From positions 1-64,000 of the forward strand of contig PABI01000135.1 in assembly GCA_002699125.1 (NCBI GenBank): a stretch of 64,000 nucleotides of DNA. The letters are read 5' to 3'. This stretch comes from Anaerolineaceae bacterium. Its GTDB lineage: Bacteria > Chloroflexota > Anaerolineae > Promineifilales > Promineifilaceae. The position numbers and the translations under genes are program-made. The notes under the pieces are model-generated. The model was not told the origin of the DNA, made no database searches, and worked only from the letters and a program-made list of their open reading frames with translations. Shown here one piece after another: positions 15,794 through 23,733 of the stretch; the stretch's first letter is position 1; each line of letters starts with the position of its first letter.

Positions 15794-16409
15794 GTTTCAT
15801 ACCTGCGCCTTCCAGCGCTGACCGCAATTTTTGTAAGCCTAATCGCGCCCTGGTGTGAATGGTACCCAAAGGGGTGTCAATCTCCTCGGCAATTTCCCGG
15901 CGGGTCAATCCTTTAAAGTAAGCGAGTTCAATTACCTCATACTGCTCGGGGGAAAGCTCCGTCAGGGCCGAACGTACCCGTTCTTGCTCAAAATGCAAAG
16001 CGGCCGTTTCCACCACATTGGTCTCCCCGTCCGGCTCGCGCAGCATGATCTCCTCTTCCGCTTCGCTGCGCGCGGCTTGCGGCCGTATTTTTTGTCGCCG
16101 TGTGTAATCGATGGCCAGACGACGGCCAATGCTGTACATCCAGGTGCTAAATTTGCCCCGGTCGGCATCAAAGCCGTCGGCCTTATCCCAGACGCGCCAA
16201 AACGTCTCCTGCACAATTTCTTCGGCGGCGGGTCGCTCTTTGACGATGCGCAAAACCACGCCCATCAGGGAAGCGGCGTAGCGATCATAGAGCGTTTCCA
16301 GGGCAGCGCTGTCACCAGCAACCACCTGTGCCATTAGCTGTTCATCTGCTAAATTCTTCATTCGTCTGGACCCAACTGACGGCAAATCAGGCTGTTTTGC
16401 ATGGGTCAC
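15786..16409 (-). CDS. ECF-type RNA polymerase sigma factor
   Basis: 207 aa. Region 2 reads LYDRYAASLMGVVLRIV through EEIVQETFWRVWDKADGF and STWMYSIGRRLAIDYTRR; region 4 reads LSPEQYEVIELAYFKGLTRREIAEEI and GTIHTRARLGLQKLRSAL. It resembles the SigK/ECF group paired with RskA anti-sigma factors. The start is uncertain: GTG at 16409 has an AAGGAA close by, while ATG at 16361 fits the common length but has no clear ribosome site. It is likely autoregulated and may drive the DUF4331 and transporter genes downstream. Confidence 0.9.
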   Translation of the reverse strand: MTHAKQPDLPSVGSRRMKNLADEQLMAQVVAGDSAALETLYDRYAASLMGVVLRIVKERPAAEEIVQETFWRVWDKADGFDADRGKFSTWMYSIGRRLAIDYTRRQKIRPQAARSEAEEEIMLREPDGETNVVETAALHFEQERVRSALTELSPEQYEVIELAYFKGLTRREIAEEIDTPLGTIHTRARLGLQKLRSALEGAGMKHE

Positions 16410-16471
16410 GTTTCCTTATTGTTTCTGTATTACGCACAAATCCTCGTTTTGCATCTGCTTGTCGGAGAATA

Positions 16472-16524
16472 GGACGCAGATTTACCTGATTTACCTGATC
16501 AGGCGATCAGGCAAATCAGCGTCC
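16472..16524. repeat. Dispersed imperfect palindrome, reverse copy of the GGGACGCTGATTTGC type
   Basis: GGACGCAGATTT on the left pairs with AAATCAGCGTCC on the right, with GATCAG arms in the centre. Read on the minus strand it starts with the same ATGGGACGCTGATTTGC as the element at 11946. Confidence 0.65.
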
Positions 16525-16673
16525 CATTTTTATTGGTGGTGGGGTGCCGCCGTTCATGAAGTCTCCTGCGAAAATAGAACATTAGCAAATGAATGCAAAA
16601 CGGCCGTTCCTGCGTAGTCCCATTGAATCAACCAAAACAAACTAACGGATTTATCGCAAAATAGGAGTGTGCA

Positions 16674-17261
16674 ATGGTACTAAACTTATCCAAAACTCAC
16701 AAAAATGGGACGGCCGCAGCAAACAGAGCAGCTTCTGCAATCACAACAACCGCGCCAATGCCGGCAGGCCCGATTGTCTATCGCGAGGATGGCGCTATCG
16801 ACTGGGGCAACATGTGGGATTCGTTCTGCGTGCTGGCGCAGGACGGCGGACCGCCGCACCGGGGCGATATGCTCCTGGCACCAGCCAAGCCAGACACAAC
16901 CAGCGACAGTTATCATTTTGCTGTGGATGAGATTGTAAGGGGCATTTGGGAAGTGGCGAGGTTAACGGCCGTTCCCGCCACGCCTGGCTGGCTGCAAATT
17001 TTATGTCAATCAGAGAGCCAGGCGCGCTGGCTGGCCGAAGCTATCGAGGAAGAAAATGTGCAGGCACGGCATGAAGGGGAGCTGCTGTTTGTGCCGGTGG
17101 GCGATCAGTTTGGGCTGAAGCAGGAGATCAAGAATGTGATTACGGCCGTTGCCAAAACCACCCACTACTGGCAGGAACATCTGGCCGTGGAAGTGAAACA
17201 GGCGTTGGCTTTTCAGGACAAAATTGTGGGGCTTTGGCGCAAAATACGGCGAGGCAGGTAG
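16674..17261 (+). CDS. Conserved hypothetical protein
   Basis: 195 aa; I do not recognise a named family. The first 30 residues are low-complexity (many Ala, Thr, Asn). The rest appears folded: PIVYREDGAIDWGNMWDSFCVLAQDGGPPHRGDML, a helix AVDEIVRGIWEVARLTAVP, WLQILCQSESQARWLAEAIEEENVQARHEGELLFVPV and a C-terminal helical part GLKQEIKNVITAVAKTTHYWQEH. There is no TM segment. TAGGAGTG precedes the ATG. It is divergent from the sigma operon and its stop codon is the first base triplet of a 28-bp palindrome. Confidence 0.7.
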   Translation: MVLNLSKTHKNGTAAANRAASAITTTAPMPAGPIVYREDGAIDWGNMWDSFCVLAQDGGPPHRGDMLLAPAKPDTTSDSYHFAVDEIVRGIWEVARLTAVPATPGWLQILCQSESQARWLAEAIEEENVQARHEGELLFVPVGDQFGLKQEIKNVITAVAKTTHYWQEHLAVEVKQALAFQDKIVGLWRKIRRGR

Positions 17262-17286
17262 GGGCGGTTCGCGAACCGCCCCTACA
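17259..17286. repeat. 28-bp perfect palindrome (REP-like)
   Basis: GTAGGGGCGGTTCG and its exact complement form a 28-bp perfect palindrome that starts at the stop codon of the gene ending at 17261 and lies just before the end of aspS. GTAGGGGC-type palindromes are common dispersed repeats; here it may also end both convergent transcripts. Confidence 0.75.
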
Positions 17287-17293
17287 TCGGCTC

Positions 17294-19081
17294 CTACGCC
17301 TTTTTCTCTTTTTCTTTGATTGCCAGAGTGATGTGCAGTTCATCGAGCTGACGCTGCACCACCGGGGATGGCGCGCTGGCCATCAGATCAGTGGCCTGGG
17401 CCGTCTTGGGGAAGGCCATCACCTCACGAATGTTGGGCTCGCCGGCCATCAGGGCCACCAGCCGGTCGATGCCGGGAGCGATGCCGCCGTGCGGTGGCGC
17501 GCCGTACTCAAACGCCTCCAGCATGTGGCCAAACTGATCTTCAGCCTCTTCCCAGGAGAAGCCGATGAGCTCCATGATTTTGCGTTGAAGCGGCCGTTCA
17601 TGAATACGAATACTACCGCCGGCCACCTCAAACCCGTTGCACACCAGATCATACTGCTCACTGAGCACCTTGCCCGGATCGCTGTCCAGTAACGGAATGT
17701 GTTCCCGCTTTGGCGCGGTGAACATGTGATGGCTGGGCGCATAGTGTCCATCTTCCATCGCCTCTTCAAACAAGGGAAAATCGACCACCCAGGCAAAGGC
17801 TAATGTGTTAGTGTCTGTCAGACCCAGCCGGTTGGCCATCTCCGTGCGCATCGTGTGCAGTACCTCATGCACAACTGCCTTGGTATCGCTGGAGATTAAA
17901 ATGAGGTCACCAGGACCAGCTTCCATCCGTTCCGTGATGGCAATAAGCTGTTCTACGGTGAAAAATTTGGCAATGGGGCCGCGCACTTCTTCCGTCTCGG
18001 GATGGATGGCCAACCAGGCCAGCCCTTTCGCCCCGGCATCCTTGGCAATATCTTCCAGCTCCGACAACTGCTTGCGACTGTAATCACCACAGCCAGGCAC
18101 ACAGATGGCTTTAACCGGATTGCCCGCCGCCACGTTCTCCGCAAACACGCGGAAAGCACTGTCAGCCACAATATCGCCAATGCTGACCAGTTCCAACCCA
18201 TAGCGCAAATCGGGCCGGTCAGTACCGTAGCGGTCCACCACATCGGCGTAGCTGAGGCGGGGGAATTTTTCGTAGGCCAGGGGCACCAGGCTGGCGTGTT
18301 TGACCATGCCCACCATCAGCTCTTCGATCAGGTTCAGGATGTCGTCTCGCTCCACAAAGCTCATTTCCATATCCAGCTGGGTAAATTCCGGCTGGCGATC
18401 GGCGCGCAAATCTTCATCGCGGAAGCAGCGGGCAATCTGGAAGTAGCGTTCGTAACCAGCCACCATGAGCAGCTGCTTGAGCTGCTGCGGGCTTTGCGGC
18501 AAGGCATAAAACTGGCCCGGGTGCACCCGGCTGGGCACCAAATAGTCGCGGGCACCCTCAGGTGTGCTCTTAAACAAGATGGGGGTCTCAACTTCCAAAA
18601 AACCGCGCGCATCTAAAAAGTCGCGAATGAACTTGATCGCTTTGTGGCGAATAACCAGATTGCGCTGCAAACGCTCGCGGCGCAGATCCAGGTAACGGTA
18701 TTTGAGGCGCAAACTTTCATCCACTGCATCATCCCGGTCGATGAGGAATGGCGGGGTCTTGGCGGGATTGAGCACAACGACTTCGTTGGCCAGCAGTTCA
18801 ATATCACCCGTGGGTAAATTTTCGTTTTCCTGGCCAGACGGCCGTTGCGAAACCTCACCCGTCACCTGAATCACGTACTCACTGCGAATTTGCTCAGCGG
18901 CGGCAAAGCCTTCGGCCGTACGGCCCGAATTAACCACCACCTGGGTTTTACCATCTCGATCGCGTAAATCTATAAAAACAACACCACCCATATCTCGGCG
19001 GCGGTTGACCCAACCGGCCAACGTCACTGTTTCACCTACATGTTCAAGCCGCAGCTCACCGCAGCTATGTGTTTTTAGCAT
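17294..19081 (-). CDS. aspS: Aspartyl-tRNA synthetase
   Basis: 595 aa, the normal length of bacterial AspRS. It has an OB-fold anticodon domain (TVTLAGWVNRRRDMGGVVFIDLRDRDG), the class II core with motif 2 (ARCFRDEDLRADRQPEFTQLDMEMSF, about residues 215-240), an inserted GAD-type domain around 310-420, and motif 3 near the end (PPHGGIAPGIDRLVALM). It charges tRNA-Asp; whether it is discriminating cannot be settled here, though no gatCAB genes are in the window. It ends KEKEKKA. A promoter lies 85 bp upstream at 19170-19198. Confidence 0.97.
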   Translation of the reverse strand: MLKTHSCGELRLEHVGETVTLAGWVNRRRDMGGVVFIDLRDRDGKTQVVVNSGRTAEGFAAAEQIRSEYVIQVTGEVSQRPSGQENENLPTGDIELLANEVVVLNPAKTPPFLIDRDDAVDESLRLKYRYLDLRRERLQRNLVIRHKAIKFIRDFLDARGFLEVETPILFKSTPEGARDYLVPSRVHPGQFYALPQSPQQLKQLLMVAGYERYFQIARCFRDEDLRADRQPEFTQLDMEMSFVERDDILNLIEELMVGMVKHASLVPLAYEKFPRLSYADVVDRYGTDRPDLRYGLELVSIGDIVADSAFRVFAENVAAGNPVKAICVPGCGDYSRKQLSELEDIAKDAGAKGLAWLAIHPETEEVRGPIAKFFTVEQLIAITERMEAGPGDLILISSDTKAVVHEVLHTMRTEMANRLGLTDTNTLAFAWVVDFPLFEEAMEDGHYAPSHHMFTAPKREHIPLLDSDPGKVLSEQYDLVCNGFEVAGGSIRIHERPLQRKIMELIGFSWEEAEDQFGHMLEAFEYGAPPHGGIAPGIDRLVALMAGEPNIREVMAFPKTAQATDLMASAPSPVVQRQLDELHITLAIKEKEKKA

Positions 19082-19169
19082 TCTATTATTCCTTCATTTC
19101 TTAGAGGAGATCCCTGTTTATCTGACGGCAATGATTGCCTTATTGAACCTTCTCTCTGGGATTGTGAAA

Positions 19170-19198
19170 ATTGTATCATGCCCGCGAACTGGCGACAA
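19170..19198 (-). promoter_or_regulatory. aspS promoter
   Basis: On the minus strand TTGTCG, a 17-bp spacer and TACAAT lie about 90 bp before the aspS start. The leader is too short for a T-box and shows no specifier-like structure. Confidence 0.7.
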
Positions 19199-19263
19199 TT
19201 GAGCAACTTGCTTAGAAATATAATAGCAGCACCTACAATTCTGCCAGAAACCGCTGAGATAAA

Positions 19264-19292
19264 TTGACACGAGTCCGTTTGCTTGTTAGAAT
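19264..19292 (+). promoter_or_regulatory. Promoter of the Fe-S carrier gene
   Basis: TTGACA (19264-19269), exactly 17 bp, TAGAAT (19287-19292). It is divergent from the aspS promoter 65 bp away and precedes the ATG at 19343 with AAGGAAAGG in between. Confidence 0.8.
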
Positions 19293-19342
19293 GCGAAAGC
19301 ATTGCGTAAGCATCTATTTTAAAGTAAACAAGGAAAGGAACC

Positions 19343-19741
19343 ATGGACCTTCTTGAACAAACAAATGTAGAAACAATCAACCTCACAGATGCCGCTGTTA
19401 ATACGGTTAAGGGCCTGTTGGAACAAAAAGAAGTCCCCAATCATGGTTTGCGCGTATTTGTCTCTGGCGGTGGCTGTTCTGGCATGCAGTACGGCATGGC
19501 CTTAGAAGCAGAACCTCGTCCTTATGACCACGTTATTGAACAAGATGGCGTGAAGGTTTTTGTAGACCCCACCAGCATGATGTATCTAAGCAACGCAACC
19601 ATCGATTACGAAGACAGTATTATGGGTGGCGGCTTTAAGATTGATAATCCCAACGCTGTTTCCAGCTGCGGCTGTGGCTCGTCCTTCAAGACAGAAGGTA
19701 CGCCCGGTGCCGCCGGCGGTGGCAGCTGCGGCTGTGGCTAA
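19343..19741 (+). CDS. A-type Fe-S cluster carrier (IscA/ErpA/HesB family)
   Basis: 132 aa. The three ligand cysteines are present: Cys45 in VSGGGCSGMQYG and Cys109/Cys111 in SSCGCGSSF. The typical INLTDAAVNTVKGLL start and DYEDSIMGGGFKIDNPNA block are clear. The protein carries assembled clusters to apo-targets. Unusually, a Gly/Ala-rich tail ends in a second SCGCG (Cys129, Cys131), repeating the ligand motif. The gene is monocistronic by signals: a consensus promoter upstream and a strong terminator 41 bp after the stop. No isc/suf genes are nearby. Confidence 0.92.
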   Translation: MDLLEQTNVETINLTDAAVNTVKGLLEQKEVPNHGLRVFVSGGGCSGMQYGMALEAEPRPYDHVIEQDGVKVFVDPTSMMYLSNATIDYEDSIMGGGFKIDNPNAVSSCGCGSSFKTEGTPGAAGGGSCGCG

Positions 19742-19781
19742 AACAGCCTGGCGAATTATTTTTCACCATTAGTTTATTGGG

Positions 19782-19806
19782 CGGGGCGTGCAAACGCCCC
19801 GTTTTT
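19782..19806 (+). terminator. Rho-independent terminator after the Fe-S carrier gene
   Basis: CGGGGCGT, loop GCAA, ACGCCCCG, then TTTTT. The 8-bp perfect stem ends 22 bp before the DUF2203 start at 19824. Confidence 0.9.
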
Positions 19807-19823
19807 CATTCATGGAACCTATG

Positions 19824-20198
19824 ATGAAATATTTTACTGTTGAAGAAGCCAACGCCCTGTTACCTAAATTGGAACCCATCATGAAACAGCTGCTGGATAG
19901 ACGTGCCCGTGCTTCCCGATTGGCACAGCAGATGGGGGACGTCCTGAGCGATTTACGCAGCAACGTGGGCGGGCCAGAGCTTTCTACACTGACACAAGAC
20001 TTTGCCGCCATTGAGCGCATGATTTACAAAATTCAGGCGCATGGTGTGGTGATTAAAGATGTAAATGCTGGATTACTCGATTTTTTGTCGCAGCGAAACG
20101 GCCGTGACGTCTACCTTTGCTGGAAGTATGGCGAGGAAAAAATTGAGTATTATCATGAGCTGCACACCGGCTTTGCCGGACGGCAGCATGTAGAATAA
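19824..20198 (+). CDS. DUF2203 family protein
   Basis: 124 aa from the ATG at 19824, giving MKYFTVEEANALLPKLEPIM, the standard family start; ATGs at 19812 and 19821 are possible, but codons before them lie in the terminator stem. A helical segment (QLLDRRARASRLAQQMGDVL) is followed by the conserved HGVVIKDVNAGLLDFLSQRNGRDVYLCWKYGE and YYHELHTGFAGRQ. The function is unknown. With a terminator 18 bp upstream there is no room for a normal promoter after it, so expression may rely on readthrough. Confidence 0.85.
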   Translation: MKYFTVEEANALLPKLEPIMKQLLDRRARASRLAQQMGDVLSDLRSNVGGPELSTLTQDFAAIERMIYKIQAHGVVIKDVNAGLLDFLSQRNGRDVYLCWKYGEEKIEYYHELHTGFAGRQHVE

Positions 20199-20214
20199 TC
20201 TCCCAAAATAAAAG

Positions 20215-20266
20215 CCTCCCGCAGGCTCCGTCAAAATACAACTTTTCGGAACAAACCTGCGGGAGG
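20215..20266 (-). terminator. Terminator of gltA
   Basis: CCTCCCGCAGG at 20215-20225 pairs with CCTGCGGGAGG at 20256-20266 around a 30-nt loop. Read on the minus strand the stem is followed by CTTTTATTTT. It also follows the DUF2203 stop by 17 bp and may serve both genes. Confidence 0.75.
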
Positions 20267-20298
20267 TTGAACAAACTACTGTTTACCGATTACTGAAA

Positions 20299-21585
20299 TT
20301 ACCGCTTATCCATCGGCACAAAATCCCGCTCCCCTTCACCCAGATAAATCTGACGCGGCCGAGCAATCTTTTGCTCAGAATCTTCCAACATTTCTACCCA
20401 CTGCGACAGCCAACCAATGGTACGCGGAATGGCAAACAGTACCGGGAACATGGCAATGGGGAAGCGCATCGCCTGGTAAATGATACCCGAGTAGAAATCA
20501 ACATTGGGGTACAGGTTGCGCTCTACAAAGAAATCATCCTCCAGCGCAATTCGCTCCAGTTCCAGGGCAATAGCCAGCAGCGGATTTTTCCCCGTCACCT
20601 CAAACACCTCATCGGCCACCTGCTTGATGATGCGGGCTCGTGGATCGTAGTTTTTGTAGACGCGATGGCCAAAGCCCATCAGCAGGCGCTCGCGATTTTT
20701 CACCGCTTTCACAAAGTCCGGCACGTTCTTAACATCCCCAATTTCCATCAACATACGCAAAACCGCTTCGTTAGCACCACCGTGCAGCGGACCGTACAGT
20801 GCTGCGGCTGCGCCGGCCATTGCCGTGTAGGGGTCCGTGTGGCTGGAACCAATAACGCGCATTGTTGCCGTGCCGCAATTTTGCTCGTGGTCAGCATGGA
20901 GAATGAATAAAACATCCAATGCGCGTTCCAATACCGGATCGGGCTTGTATTTTGCTTCACTCATCTTGTCCAGCATGCTCAAGAAATTACCCGTGTAGCT
21001 GAGATCATTATCTGGATAGACGTAGGGCAAACCACGGTTGTGGCGATAAGAAAATGCCGCCACGGTGGGCAGTTTGGCAATGAGCCGGTGAATTTGCTTG
21101 ATTCGCTTGTCGGGATCAGAAATCTCGCGTCCTTCGGGGTAGTAGGTAGACATGGCCGCCAAAGTGGCAATAAACATCCCCATCGGATGAGCATCATGCC
21201 GGAAGCCTTTCATCAATTGGGTAATGTTTTCATGAACAAAGGTATGGTGCAAAATGACATATTCCCACTCATCGTACTGCTCTTTGGTGGGAAGTTCACC
21301 ATACAAAATGAGGTAGGCCGTTTCGAGATAGTTGGATTTTTCAGCCAGCTGCTCGATGGGGTAGCCACGATAGCGCAAAATCCCTTTGTCGCCATCAATA
21401 TAAGTGATGGTGCTTTTAGTCGAGGCGGTGTTCTTAAAGGCCGGATCGTAACTCATCATGCCAAAATCATCTTCGTTGACTTTGATCTGACGCAGGGCCA
21501 TTGCCTGAATGGTGTCATGCTCAATGGGAATCTCGTAAGTTCGACCGGTCCGATTATCGGTAATAGTTAGGGTATCTTTTGACAT
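20299..21585 (-). CDS. gltA: Citrate synthase
   Basis: 428 aa, hexameric-type length. Active-site regions are present: LHADHEQNCGTATMRVIGSSHTD, with the first catalytic His, YGPLHGGANEAVLRML, with the His of the GPLHGGAN motif, and LLMGFGHRVYKNYDPRARI, followed by the catalytic Asp in PNVDFYSGIIYQAM. It condenses oxaloacetate and acetyl-CoA in the TCA cycle. GGAGGT precedes the ATG. It contains no copy of ACGGCCGT over 1.29 kb, which is unusual here. A dispersed palindrome and a possible operator lie upstream. Confidence 0.97.
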   Translation of the reverse strand: MSKDTLTITDNRTGRTYEIPIEHDTIQAMALRQIKVNEDDFGMMSYDPAFKNTASTKSTITYIDGDKGILRYRGYPIEQLAEKSNYLETAYLILYGELPTKEQYDEWEYVILHHTFVHENITQLMKGFRHDAHPMGMFIATLAAMSTYYPEGREISDPDKRIKQIHRLIAKLPTVAAFSYRHNRGLPYVYPDNDLSYTGNFLSMLDKMSEAKYKPDPVLERALDVLFILHADHEQNCGTATMRVIGSSHTDPYTAMAGAAAALYGPLHGGANEAVLRMLMEIGDVKNVPDFVKAVKNRERLLMGFGHRVYKNYDPRARIIKQVADEVFEVTGKNPLLAIALELERIALEDDFFVERNLYPNVDFYSGIIYQAMRFPIAMFPVLFAIPRTIGWLSQWVEMLEDSEQKIARPRQIYLGEGERDFVPMDKR

Positions 21586-21628
21586 GTTACCTCCGAATCA
21601 TACTGTGGGTAAAAGGTGAATTTACTTA

Positions 21629-21680
21629 ATGTAAACCGCGAATAACCTATGGATTTTTAAGTGCTTTTTGCGGTTTACAT
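21629..21680. repeat. Imperfect palindrome in the gltA leader
   Basis: ATGTAAACCGC (21629-21639) and GCGGTTTACAT (21670-21680) form an 11-bp stem; CGCGAATAA and CATTCGTGG extend the similarity. It looks like a dispersed spacer repeat, placed in the expected 5' UTR of gltA. Confidence 0.6.
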
Positions 21681-21730
21681 CATTCGTGGATGCCTATCTA
21701 AAGCTATTGCTGCCTAGAGTAAGCGAACTT

Positions 21731-21746
21731 AGATATAAGTATATCT
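21731..21746. promoter_or_regulatory. Possible operator/promoter region of gltA
   Basis: AGATATA and TATATCT are separated by AG, a near-perfect AT-rich palindrome followed on the minus strand by gltA. TTGGCC lies next to it and could be a weak -35. The binding factor is unknown. Confidence 0.35.
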
Positions 21747-21820
21747 TTTTTTGGCCAACTCTACACGGTTACTTAGCTAATGCCTATTACGATTCACATC
21801 TTTTAGCGTGATAAATGTAA

Positions 21821-23491
21821 CTATTTATGGCAGGCACGGGCAAACTCAATGGCCGCTACGGCCGTTTCCAGCTCACCTGCTGCCTGTGCTTCTTGAATCA
21901 ATCGCAGCAACCGTCCCACTTCTGGCCCGGGAGTCAAATCTAAAGCTTGCATGAGGGTACGGCCGTCTACCAGCGGCGGCGGCATCACAGTTTCCTCGCG
22001 ACGTTCAAAGTAATGATGGCACAGTTCCCCTACGACCTGCAATAACGCCCGCCACTGCTCATCAGGTCCGGTACCGTCGTAGGTGGCCAGATGATCGGCC
22101 AGGGAGAGCAGGGCAATGTTGATGCCAGAAACGGCCGTTGCCCGATAGTAACGAAATACGGTCCGCCGTGACAATTTGCCACCGCTGTTAGCCAGATGTA
22201 ACGGCCGCATATGCCCGGACACAATTTTCTTCACATGGGCAATCGCTTCATTGCTCAAGCTCAGGCGACGCAGCACCCGCCCGGCTAAATCCGCCCCGGC
22301 TTTTTCATGCCCCAAAAAGCGAATCCGCCCCTCTGGTTCAAAGGTTTGCGTTTCTGCCTTGCCTACATCATGGAACAGGGCACCGAGACGCAGCAGGAGA
22401 CGGCCGTTCACGCCCCCATCCACCTCTTCTTGCCACAGCGCCTGAATTTGTGCGGCATAAGGTTCTAGAGTTTTTTTAACCGCAAAGGACACAGAGAGCA
22501 CAAAGCTTTTATTTTTTTCTCTTGGCGTACTTTGCGTTCTTTGCGGTTCATTCTCCACGGCGTCTTCGACCAAGGTAAGCCAGCGCAGGACGGAGAGGGT
22601 ATGGGCCAAAACAGGCTCGTGGTGCGGCGCGGATTGTTCGACGATGGTCAGAGCCACGATGTCAGGCAGGATTTCGGCCAGCAGTCCCAGATTGGCCAAA
22701 TCGGCGACAGCGTGGTGGGGCACGGCCGTTTCCAGCAATTTCAGCAGTTCATCTCGAACGCGTTCAATTGAAACATTGTTTAGGTGAGAAGCGGCAGCGC
22801 GCACGGCCGTTTCCGTTTCCGGCGTTAGTTTAAAATCCAGGCTGTTAGCCAGCCGCACCGCTCGCAAACTGCGCACCGGATCATCTAGCAGGCTGCGTTC
22901 ATGAATGATGCGCACCAACCCAGCAGACAGATCAGCCTGACCTTTGTGGGGGTCAATGAGTCCGGCGCTGGTGGTGGCCGTGGCCGGCAGGGCAATGGCG
23001 TTGATCGTCAGGTCGCGGTCGCGCAGGTCGGCGGCCAAATCGCTGCCGCGAAAGCGGGCAAAATCGAGGCTGGTGTGGGCTTCGGGCAAGATGACCCGCC
23101 CCGTGTCCCGCTCGCGGTCCAAGACGTAGGCGGGCACACCCAACGCATCCGCCACCTGGAAAGCCAGCTTCACGGCATTGGCCGGCACCACAAAATCCAG
23201 ATCGTGGCTGACGCGGCCCAGCAAGGCATCGCGTACGGCCCCACCCACCAGGTAAACCGGTTGGGATTGAGCTTGGAGTAACGGCCGTAACCGTTCCAGC
23301 AGCGGTGAAAGCGACAGCAGCTTACCAGATGGATCGTCTACAAAATGCAGGACAAATCGCTCTTTGGGGCGGCTGTGCCGGGCCATTTGGGCGGCGGCTT
23401 CGGCCGTTTCCCCCACACCCGTCACCTGCTCCCCAAACAGGGCCACCCAACGGCCGGCATAGGCCGATAAATCTGTTACGTCGCTGCTCAT
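21821..23491 (-). CDS. tRNA CCA-adding enzyme / poly(A) polymerase family with HD domain
   Basis: 556 aa. The class II nucleotidyltransferase head reads VYLVGGAVRDALLGRVSHDLDFVV (about residues 79-102) with the GG and DxD motifs, then RDRDLTINAIALP (157-169), and the RNA-binding DDPVRSLRAVRLA block at 203-215. An HD phosphohydrolase domain starts RLGALFHDVGKAETQ at about 368. An N-terminal extension of about 75 residues precedes the head. Residues 315-338 (PQRTQ to SFAV) are encoded by an inserted palindromic repeat between the two domains. Confidence 0.88.
   Translation of the reverse strand: MSSDVTDLSAYAGRWVALFGEQVTGVGETAEAAAQMARHSRPKERFVLHFVDDPSGKLLSLSPLLERLRPLLQAQSQPVYLVGGAVRDALLGRVSHDLDFVVPANAVKLAFQVADALGVPAYVLDRERDTGRVILPEAHTSLDFARFRGSDLAADLRDRDLTINAIALPATATTSAGLIDPHKGQADLSAGLVRIIHERSLLDDPVRSLRAVRLANSLDFKLTPETETAVRAAASHLNNVSIERVRDELLKLLETAVPHHAVADLANLGLLAEILPDIVALTIVEQSAPHHEPVLAHTLSVLRWLTLVEDAVENEPQRTQSTPREKNKSFVLSVSFAVKKTLEPYAAQIQALWQEEVDGGVNGRLLLRLGALFHDVGKAETQTFEPEGRIRFLGHEKAGADLAGRVLRRLSLSNEAIAHVKKIVSGHMRPLHLANSGGKLSRRTVFRYYRATAVSGINIALLSLADHLATYDGTGPDEQWRALLQVVGELCHHYFERREETVMPPPLVDGRTLMQALDLTPGPEVGRLLRLIQEAQAAGELETAVAAIEFARACHK
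22478..22548. repeat. Palindromic repeat inserted in frame inside a protein gene
   Basis: AACCGCAAAG (22478-22487) and CTTTGCGGTT (22539-22548) are the perfect ends of a 71-bp imperfect palindrome (GGACACAGAGAGCACAAAG against CTTGGCGTACTTTGCGTTC). This kind of sequence is usually intergenic. Here it is translated as about 24 residues of the nucleotidyltransferase at 21821-23491 without breaking the frame. Confidence 0.8.
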
Positions 23492-23497
23492 AATGTT

Positions 23498-23674
23498 TTA
23501 TGGACCTTCATCAATAGGAATGCTTATCCGCCCTGTGCCACAGGCAATCTCCAGAACGGGACCGCCAGTTTCCTGCGCCAGCGCAGTGTAGAAAGCAATG
23601 CCCGTGTCGCTGCGATCTTCAATATCGTAGTTGAGCGGATCGGCAAACTCTTCCAGATTGTTGTGGTCGATCAA
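23498..23674 (-). pseudogene. Truncated N-terminus of a SAM-dependent methyltransferase
   Basis: 58 codons from a TTG at 23672-23674, which has AGGAG 8 bp upstream, to a stop at 23498-23500. The product reads DHNNLEEFADPLNYDIEDRS, then TGIAFYTALAQETGGPVLEIACGTGRISIPI, the N-terminal region and motif I (ExACGTGR) of class I methyltransferases. It then ends after IDEGP, so about three quarters of the usual protein is missing. The start signals are intact, so a short peptide could still be made. It lies just upstream of the nucleotidyltransferase gene. Confidence 0.75.
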
Positions 23675-23733
23675 TGAGCCAACTCCTGAAATAGGTGGCT
23701 GCGCCTATACAAGACTGATTCTCAAAAAGAAAT

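Noticed and set aside
19082..19169. Possible T-box or other riboswitch leader for aspS
   Set aside because: The leader is only about 85 nt, with no specifier loop or terminator/antiterminator pair.
19788..19823. Upstream start for the DUF2203 gene
   Set aside because: Those codons lie inside the terminator stem of the previous gene and the family begins at MKYFTVEEAN.
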